Source: a bacterium (GTDB lineage Bacteria; Patescibacteriota; Minisyncoccia; Portnoybacterales; JAGGTM01). From it: a stretch of 10,874 bases of DNA. This document shows positions 6,551 through 10,874 of the stretch, piece after piece (the first letter of the stretch is position 1; each line of letters begins with the position of its first letter). The stretch spans positions 1 to 10,874 of the forward strand of contig JAGGTM010000033.1 in NCBI GenBank assembly GCA_021163745.1, given 5' to 3'. The notes under the pieces were generated by a model that was not told the origin of the DNA, did not search any database, and worked only from the letters and a program-made list of their open reading frames with translations. Both the position numbers and the translations under genes were made by a program.

Positions 6551-6579
6551 ATATTAATTTATTTTTAAAAGATTGTCAA
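6551..6579 (-). promoter_or_regulatory. Sigma-70-type promoter of rpsT
   Basis: On the minus strand: -35 TTGACA (6579-6574, perfect), a 17-base spacer and -10 TAATAT (6556-6551, 4 of 6). Transcription would begin near 6544, giving a leader of about 60 bases before the rpsT ATG at 6483. Position, spacing and the perfect -35 box make this one of the two clearest promoters in the window. Confidence 0.7.
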
Positions 6580-6604
6580 ACAAATTTAATTAGATTATTA
6601 TAAT
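6573..6604 (+). promoter_or_regulatory. Candidate promoter of ruvA, possibly giving a leaderless mRNA
   Basis: TATAAT at 6599-6604 (perfect -10) lies 7 bases before the ruvA ATG at 6612, so transcription would start at or within a base of the start codon. The only -35-like hexamer is TTGTCA (6573-6578), 20 bases away, longer than the usual 16-18. It overlaps the -35 of the opposing rpsT promoter. No Shine-Dalgarno sequence precedes ruvA, which fits leaderless translation, but chance TATAAT matches are common in such AT-rich DNA. Confidence 0.45.
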
Positions 6605-6611
6605 TATAAGT

Positions 6612-7184
6612 ATGATATCCATTCTTGAGGGAAAAGTAGAATTAAAAACAGAGAAATTTGCCATAGTTAAAACTAATGGTATAGGATTTAAAGTATTCTG
6701 TCCGGAGAAAGTTTTACAAAATTTATGTGACAACAAAAAAATAAGGTTGTTCACATATCTTTATGTAAAAGAGGGGGTTCTTGATTTATATGGTTTTTTA
6801 TCTTATGAGCAGTTAGAGCTTTTTCAATTGCTTATCTCTGTTAGGGGTGTTGGGCCAAAGGCGGGATTGGGAATTTTGTCTTCTGCATCGGTGAAAGAGA
6901 TAAAAGCTTCTATTGCGAGCGGACAGGTTGCTCTTTTAACTAAAGTAGCAGGGATAGGGAGAAAATTAGCAGAACGGGCAATATTAGAATTAAGGGGGAA
7001 AATTTTAGCCACCGGAAGTGATGTGAAAAAGCTAACCGAAGATAACGATGCAATAGAAGCATTAATTTCTTTGGGATATTCTTTTTCTCAGGCAAAAGAG
7101 GCATTGAGTAAAGTTTCCTTAGATATTAAAGATACTGAAGAAAAAGTAAAACAAGCGCTTAAGGTTTTGGGGAAATATAAATGA
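6612..7184 (+). CDS. ruvA: Holliday junction branch migration protein RuvA
   Basis: A 190-residue DNA-binding subunit of the RuvAB motor: RuvA tetramers clamp the four-way junction and load the RuvB helicase. The N-terminal OB-fold (1-62) starts MISILEGKV and includes KEGVLDLYGF (53-62), with E54 at the acidic-pin position. Two helix-hairpin-helix motifs follow, with cores SVRGVGPKAGLGIL (76-89) and KVAGIGRKLAERAILEL (111-127). The small C-terminal helical domain (about 145-190, DAIEALISLGYSFSQAKEAL) contacts RuvB. Length is close to typical RuvA (about 200). The stop overlaps the next gene's start by 4 bases (ATGA), so the two are probably translated together. ruvB and ruvC are not in the window. 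Confidence 0.96.
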   Translation: MISILEGKVELKTEKFAIVKTNGIGFKVFCPEKVLQNLCDNKKIRLFTYLYVKEGVLDLYGFLSYEQLELFQLLISVRGVGPKAGLGILSSASVKEIKASIASGQVALLTKVAGIGRKLAERAILELRGKILATGSDVKKLTEDNDAIEALISLGYSFSQAKEALSKVSLDIKDTEEKVKQALKVLGKYK

Positions 7185-8125
7185 CAGATAAAGAAAAATG
7201 GAACAATTTCATAAAAGAAAACAATGGTTCGTTTTTGCAGTCATTCCAATGGGGAGAATTTCAAAAATCTCTTGGCAGGAAGATATTTAGGATTGAAATA
7301 GAAAATAATCTAAGGGCTTTAATAATAAAACATGATTTGCCGTTTAAAAAAAGTTTTCTGTATTGTCCGCGTGGACCGGTAATAAAGAATTTAAAGGGTT
7401 TTGGAGAATTTGTGCAAAAGATTAAAAAAATTGCCTTAGAAGAAAATGCTATTTTTTTTAAGATAGAGCCGGATTTTGATTTTGATTTTGATAATATTTC
7501 AGATTTTGGTTTTAGAAAGTCGTTTCGTGAGATTCAGCCAAGCAAAACATTAATTTTAGATATCTCAAAACCAGAGGAGGAATTGTTATCAAAAATGCAC
7601 TGTAAAACGCGATATAATATAAGATTGGCAGAAAGAAGGGGTGTGGTGGTAAAAATTTCGGATTCCTGCAATTATTTTAATGATTTCTTCGCTCTTTTAG
7701 AAAAAAGCGCAAAAAGAGATGATTTTAGGACCCACCCAAAACAATATTATAAAAAGCAACTTTTAATCAACGATGATGAGTATAGAACTTTTCTTTTTAT
7801 TGCCTATCATAAAAATATTCCTATTGCTGGAATTATGGTGAATTTTTTTGGTCTAACTGCAACATACCTTCACGGAGGATTTGATTATAGTTTTAGAAGC
7901 TTAATGGCTCCATATAAATTGCAATATGAAGCAATAAGAAGAGCCAAGACAATGGGATGCAAATATTATGATTTTTGGGGCATAGAAGAGAAAAGATGGC
8001 CGGGAGTGACCCGTTTTAAAAAGGGATTTGGAGGAAAGAAAGTAGTTTATCCGGGCTCTTTTGATTTGATACTTTCAAGAAACTGGTATATAATTTACAA
8101 AGTCAGCAGAAAAATTCTAATATGA
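7181..8125 (+). CDS. FemAB-family peptidyltransferase-like protein (GNAT fold)
   Basis: A 314-residue protein of the FemABX type. Members of this family add amino acids from aminoacyl-tRNA to the peptidoglycan stem peptide to build interpeptide bridges. Seen: FLQSFQWGEFQKSLG (18-32), YCPRGPVI (61-68), the motif SKMHCKTRYNIRLAERRGV (137-155) that starts the second acetyltransferase-like domain, FIAYHKNIPIAGIMV (206-220), YLHGGFD (229-235), YDFWGIEE (263-270) and FKKGFGG (279-285). The two-lobed GNAT architecture is clear; the long coiled-coil insertion of FemA/FemB is absent, so it is closer to the short FemX form. Which residue it adds, and to what, cannot be told. A DFDFDFD stretch (98-104) comes from a short gattttgatttt repeat. 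The ATG overlaps ruvA's stop, and a promoter for the next operon may lie in its 3' end. Confidence 0.88.
   Translation: MTDKEKWNNFIKENNGSFLQSFQWGEFQKSLGRKIFRIEIENNLRALIIKHDLPFKKSFLYCPRGPVIKNLKGFGEFVQKIKKIALEENAIFFKIEPDFDFDFDNISDFGFRKSFREIQPSKTLILDISKPEEELLSKMHCKTRYNIRLAERRGVVVKISDSCNYFNDFFALLEKSAKRDDFRTHPKQYYKKQLLINDDEYRTFLFIAYHKNIPIAGIMVNFFGLTATYLHGGFDYSFRSLMAPYKLQYEAIRRAKTMGCKYYDFWGIEEKRWPGVTRFKKGFGGKKVVYPGSFDLILSRNWYIIYKVSRKILI
8066..8094 (+). promoter_or_regulatory. Sigma-70-type promoter inside the femAB-like gene, for recO and downstream genes
   Basis: TTGATA (8066-8071, 5 of 6) and TATAAT (8089-8094, 6 of 6) are separated by exactly 17 bases. Transcription would start near 8101, within the last codons of the femAB-like gene, giving a leader of about 195 bases that contains the whole inverted repeat before recO. 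In DNA this AT-rich, a fraction of one such match per strand per 10 kb is expected by chance; its position just before the next transcription-unit candidate raises its credibility. Confidence 0.5.
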
Positions 8126-8291
8126 AATTAAGCTCAGAGCGCAAAACGCAAAGCGCCCCGAAAGAAAGCCTGCGGCTTCCTACGGGGCAGGCAAAGCTAC
8201 AGCGTAAAGCTTAAAGCTAAAAAGAAAAAATTTCGGTTTACGCTTTGAGTTGTAGTTTTGCACTTTGAGCTTTGAGCTTTGCGCTTAATTT
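8125..8291. repeat. Heptamer-family inverted repeat with two internal hairpins (three-way junction)
   Basis: The outer arms 8125-8155 and 8261-8291 pair ungapped at 26 of 31 positions (including a G-U), the first nine perfectly (aaattaagc / gcttaattt). Inside are two more stems. A GC-rich hairpin pairs gccccg (8155-8160) with cggggc (8183-8188) and holds aagcc-tgc-ggctt (8166-8178). A second stem pairs 8191-8201 with 8251-8261 (10 of 11) and 8202-8208 with 8237-8243 (7 of 7), separated on one side only by a single 7-base bulge, tttgagt (8244-8250). Both outer arms match the array at 186-242. The repeat fills almost the whole femAB-recO gap. No T-run and no gene are seen. Confidence 0.75.
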
Positions 8292-8294
8292 ATC

Positions 8295-8831
8295 ATGTTT
8301 TATAAAACTCCTGCAGTTATTATAAGGAGAGTTGACTTAAAGAATGCTGACCGACTTATAATCGCATATACCAAAGAATTTGGTAAAGTTTCTTTAAAGG
8401 CAAAATCAGTAAAAAAAGAAACTTCTAAATTAAAAGGACATTTGGAGCTATTTATCTTAACCTATTTAATGTTTGCAGAAGGAAAAAATTTGAATGTTGT
8501 AACCGGAGCAGAAACTATAAATCCCTTTCATTTTTTGCATTCCAATTTGGTTAATTTATTTTATGCATATTATTTTTCTGAGATTTTGGATAAAATGATA
8601 GTAGCCCCGGAAAGGGATATCAGAATTTGGAATCTTGTTTCGGAAAGTTTTTATAGATTAGATTCTAGACAAACTGATTTAGGAAAGTTGAGAAAAAACT
8701 TTGAAAGTAGTCTTTTGAATTATCTTGGTTATGGATTTTTAAAAGATTCTTTAGCTTTTATTCAATCAATTTGTTATGATAAGATTTATTCATATAAATT
8801 TTTAAAATTATTTAAGCAAAATGGAGCTTAA
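8295..8831 (+). CDS. recO: DNA repair protein RecO, short form
   Basis: RecO helps RecR load RecA onto SSB-coated single-stranded DNA and anneals complementary strands. The N-terminal OB-fold is clear: TPAVIIRRVDLKNADRLI (5-22), then YTKEFGKVSLKAKSVKK (25-41), LKGHLELF (46-53) and the stretch to about residue 75. The C-terminal half is short and helical (LFYAYYFSEILDKM and LLNYLGYGF). At 178 residues it is well below the usual 230-250 and has a single cysteine (C160), so the four-cysteine zinc site of some RecO proteins is absent; the missing part is the distal C-terminus. No Shine-Dalgarno sequence precedes the ATG; the start was chosen because the family N-terminus begins there. It overlaps the next gene by 11 bases. 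The short form appears intact rather than broken, since no matching frame continues downstream. Confidence 0.85.
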   Translation: MFYKTPAVIIRRVDLKNADRLIIAYTKEFGKVSLKAKSVKKETSKLKGHLELFILTYLMFAEGKNLNVVTGAETINPFHFLHSNLVNLFYAYYFSEILDKMIVAPERDIRIWNLVSESFYRLDSRQTDLGKLRKNFESSLLNYLGYGFLKDSLAFIQSICYDKIYSYKFLKLFKQNGA

Positions 8832-10692
8832 AAATCTTAAAAAGAAATTATACAACAAAAAACCATTGGAACAGCGAGATTACTATCCGGAGAAATTTAT
8901 TCCAGGAAAGGAGCCGGAAGAGATTAAGTTGGAGGAATGGGAAAAGACGGGAAATCAGAATATTTTTAAAAAAACTAAAAGAAAAATATTCTGGAGCATT
9001 TTTGCGGTACTTTTTGCCTTGGTTGTTTTAGCAGCAGCAGGAGTATTTTTTTATCAGTTTTATTTTTCTTTTGATAAATCTCAAGTTAAAATTTTAATTT
9101 CAGGCCCTTTGAATGCCTTAAGCGGAGATGAAATAACCTATACAGTCAAATGCGAGAACCAATCTAAAGTTAACTTAACTAATGCGAAACTGTATTTTTG
9201 GTTTCCTGAAAACTCTCTGCCATCGGATGAGAATGGAGATTTAAGAATTATAGATTTGCAAGATATTCCCAAAAATTCTCAGAAGCAATTAGAATTTAAG
9301 GCAAAAATTTTTGGCTCTAAAGGAGAGAAAAAAATCGCCAAGGCAAAATTAATATACAAACCACTTCATATTTCTTCTTTATTTGAAAATGAATCAGAAT
9401 TCGAAACTTCTATTATAGAAGTTCCTTTAATTTTAGATTTTGACTTGCCAGAAAAGTTGGTGAGCGGACAGGAAATTAGATTTTCATTAGAGTATATTAA
9501 TCAAAGTCAAGCTTCCTTTGATAGTTTAAAGATTAAGATAGTTTATCCTTCCGGTTTTCATTTTAAATCATCTGCGCCATTACCCTCCGAAGGAGATAAC
9601 ATCTGGAGAATTGGAGATTTAAATGCAAATGAAAGTGGAAAAATTTTTATCCAAGGAACAATTAAGGGAAATATTGATGAACCAAAACCTTTTCAAGCAA
9701 GAATAGGGGAAGAAAAGGAAGAGAAGTTTATTGTTTATTCTCAAACCACAGAATCCTCCAGAATCTCGTCTCCGCCTTTGTCTATAAAGCAATTTGCAAA
9801 CAATAAGGTAGAATATGTTGCAGAAGAAGGAGAAATATTGGATTATAGAATAGAGTATAAAAATACTTGTGATGTGGGAATTAAAAATGTAATAATTACT
9901 TGTGAATTGAAGGGCAAGGCATTAGATTTTTCTTCGTTGAAACTTGAAAAAGGTTCTTTCTCAGAGCAAACACATACTATAACCTGGGGACCGTCTGATA
10001 TTTCTGATTTGGAACTTTTAGCCCCGGGGAAAAGTGGAGAGGTAAAATTTTCTATAAAAGTTAAAAAGCCCTTGCCCGTTTTTTCGTATAACGATAAAAA
10101 TTTTAAAGTTGTTTCTATTGTTAAAATCGATACTTTGAGTCCACCATTAGTTTTATCAGACATACAGATAGGGAGTGAAAATGAAATTATAACTAGAATA
10201 AAAACAAAATTAGTTTTGGAAGCAAAGGGATATTTCAGAAATTCCCTTATCTCAAATAACGGTCCAATTCCTCCTAGGGTTGGAGAAAAAACTACGTATA
10301 CTATTGTATGGCAGGTTTTAAATAGTTCAAATGATTTAACCGAGACAAAAGTTGAAGCAAAATTACCTTCTTATATTAACTGGACCGGAAATTTGGAGCC
10401 TGATAATCAAGATATAAGATACGATCCTATTACCAGAAAAGTCACTTGGTATATAGGTTACTTGCCAGCGGGAACAGGGATAATTACACCCGTAAGACAA
10501 GTGGCTTTTCAAATAGGCCTTATTCCTTCCTTATATCAGGTTGGAGATTTGGTGAAGCTTATTGAAGAAAGCAAAGCTGTTGGTAAAGATTACTTTGTCA
10601 ATGAAAAGATTCAGGCGAAAGATAAAGAGATTTATACCGATTTACCAGATGATGACACTATTTCAAGAAGAGATGGGAAGGTGGTGAGGTAA
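8821..10692 (+). CDS. Single-pass membrane protein with DUF11-like beta-sandwich repeats
   Basis: A 623-residue protein of unknown function. A charged cytoplasmic tail (1-54, rich in Lys and Glu) precedes one membrane helix (about 56-80, IFWSIFAVLFALVVLAAAG) with no cleavage site that I can see, then an exported region of about 540 residues. This holds about four beta-sandwich repeats: 84-200, 201-310, 318-440 and 456-610. Each has the DUF11-like pattern, for example GDEITYTVKCENQSKVNLTN (102-121), GQEIRFSLEYINQSQ (216-230), GEILDYRIEYKNTCDVGIKN (337-356) and GEKTTYTIVWQVLNSSNDLT (488-507), each followed by a proline-bearing strand such as YPSGFHF or LPSYINW. Such repeats are common in surface-exposed proteins. 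Positive-inside charge predicts N-terminus in, C-terminus out. It begins 11 bases inside recO and ends 22 bases before glyRS, so the three are probably co-transcribed. A role as surface or wall protein is inference. Confidence 0.8.
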   Translation: MELKNLKKKLYNKKPLEQRDYYPEKFIPGKEPEEIKLEEWEKTGNQNIFKKTKRKIFWSIFAVLFALVVLAAAGVFFYQFYFSFDKSQVKILISGPLNALSGDEITYTVKCENQSKVNLTNAKLYFWFPENSLPSDENGDLRIIDLQDIPKNSQKQLEFKAKIFGSKGEKKIAKAKLIYKPLHISSLFENESEFETSIIEVPLILDFDLPEKLVSGQEIRFSLEYINQSQASFDSLKIKIVYPSGFHFKSSAPLPSEGDNIWRIGDLNANESGKIFIQGTIKGNIDEPKPFQARIGEEKEEKFIVYSQTTESSRISSPPLSIKQFANNKVEYVAEEGEILDYRIEYKNTCDVGIKNVIITCELKGKALDFSSLKLEKGSFSEQTHTITWGPSDISDLELLAPGKSGEVKFSIKVKKPLPVFSYNDKNFKVVSIVKIDTLSPPLVLSDIQIGSENEIITRIKTKLVLEAKGYFRNSLISNNGPIPPRVGEKTTYTIVWQVLNSSNDLTETKVEAKLPSYINWTGNLEPDNQDIRYDPITRKVTWYIGYLPAGTGIITPVRQVAFQIGLIPSLYQVGDLVKLIEESKAVGKDYFVNEKIQAKDKEIYTDLPDDDTISRRDGKVVR

Positions 10693-10714
10693 AAATATAA
10701 ATTTTCAAAACACT

Positions 10715-10874
10715 ATGATAGAACTAAATAAAATAGTTTCATTATGTAAAAGAAGAGGGTTTATTTTTCCGTCTTCCGAAATCTATGGAGGCATAGGCGG
10801 GATTTGGGATTACGGACCCTTAGGAATAGAATTAAAAAGAAATCTTATTAATTTTTGGTGGAAAAGATTTGTTC
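10715..10874 (+). CDS. glyS: Glycyl-tRNA synthetase, class II single-chain type (N-terminal fragment)
   Basis: The first 53 codons of a gene cut by the window end. The sequence IVSLCKRRGFIFPSSEIYGG (residues 7-26), continued by IGGIWDYGPLGIELKRN, is the highly conserved class II motif 1 region of the homodimeric (eukaryote/archaea/Gram-positive-like) glycyl-tRNA synthetase, which charges tRNA-Gly. This is not the alpha-beta heterotetramer form. The ATG at 10715 lies 22 bases after the preceding stop with no clear Shine-Dalgarno sequence at the right distance (gtgagg ends about 25 bases upstream). No promoter is visible in the gap, so it is probably transcribed with recO and the DUF11-like gene. 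The symbol is sometimes given as glyQS. Confidence 0.93.
   Translation, partial: MIELNKIVSLCKRRGFIFPSSEIYGGIGGIWDYGPLGIELKRNLINFWWKRFV

Noticed and set aside
6484..6552. Upstream ATG of rpsT at 6552
   Set aside because: It lies in the predicted -10 box and adds 23 residues foreign to S20, whose family N-terminus begins at 6483.
8125..8291. The femAB-recO inverted repeat as an intrinsic terminator or tRNA
   Set aside because: No T-run follows either strand of the stem, and no anticodon stem, T-loop or CCA-type pattern is present.
8332..8362. TTGACT and TATAAT within the first codons of recO as a promoter
   Set aside because: The spacer is 19 bases and the position is inside recO, with no gene start close downstream; most likely a chance match in AT-rich coding DNA.

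Overview
The window looks like a chromosomal fragment of a Candidate Phyla Radiation (Patescibacteria) bacterium, most likely a Parcubacteria-type lineage. The reasons are AT-rich DNA, small and often overlapping genes with weak or absent Shine-Dalgarno sequences, a type IV pilus locus with very large PilX-like proteins, a shortened RecO, a FemAB-type protein directly behind ruvA, a membrane-anchored DUF11-like protein and a single-chain glycyl-tRNA synthetase. TGA is used as a stop (ruvA), so the recoded Gracilibacteria/Absconditabacteria code is unlikely. The lineage is inferred from gene content, not from a marker tree.

Layout. Bases 1-406 hold no gene. They are repeat DNA: two tandem GC-rich hairpin modules (46-149), a run of A-rich 7-base units (150-242) and an AT-rich inverted repeat (243-395). 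Bases 407-6141 form a plus-strand type IV pilus cluster: the platform protein pilC and three prepilin-like genes in the order PilV/GspI-like, PilW/GspJ-like, PilX/GspK-like, closed by a likely intrinsic terminator (6148-6208). rpsT (ribosomal protein S20) faces this cluster on the minus strand. A compact divergent promoter region (6551-6604) separates rpsT from ruvA. ruvA overlaps a FemAB-family gene by 4 bases. A 169-base gap follows (8126-8294), containing a second copy of the 7-base repeat family folded as a long inverted repeat. Then come recO, an 11-base-overlapping gene for a single-pass membrane protein with beta-sandwich repeats, and the first 53 codons of glyRS, cut by the window end.

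How the genes work together. PilC is the inner-membrane platform for pilin polymerisation. By analogy with the GspI-J-K and PilV-W-X complexes, the three prepilin-like proteins would prime the pilus and cap its tip. Their heads are unusually large (587, 331 and 514 residues) and carry added beta-sandwich and cysteine-rich modules, so the tip may be a multi-domain adhesive or host-recognition device; that last step is inference. The rest is housekeeping: translation (S20, GlyRS), recombination (RuvA, RecO) and envelope biogenesis (FemAB-like, DUF11-like).

Most interesting parts: the elaborated tip-pilin set, the heptamer-based intergenic repeat family that recurs at both ends of the window with GC-rich hairpins embedded in it, and a well-formed promoter inside the femAB-like gene that would transcribe the second repeat as a structured leader of recO.
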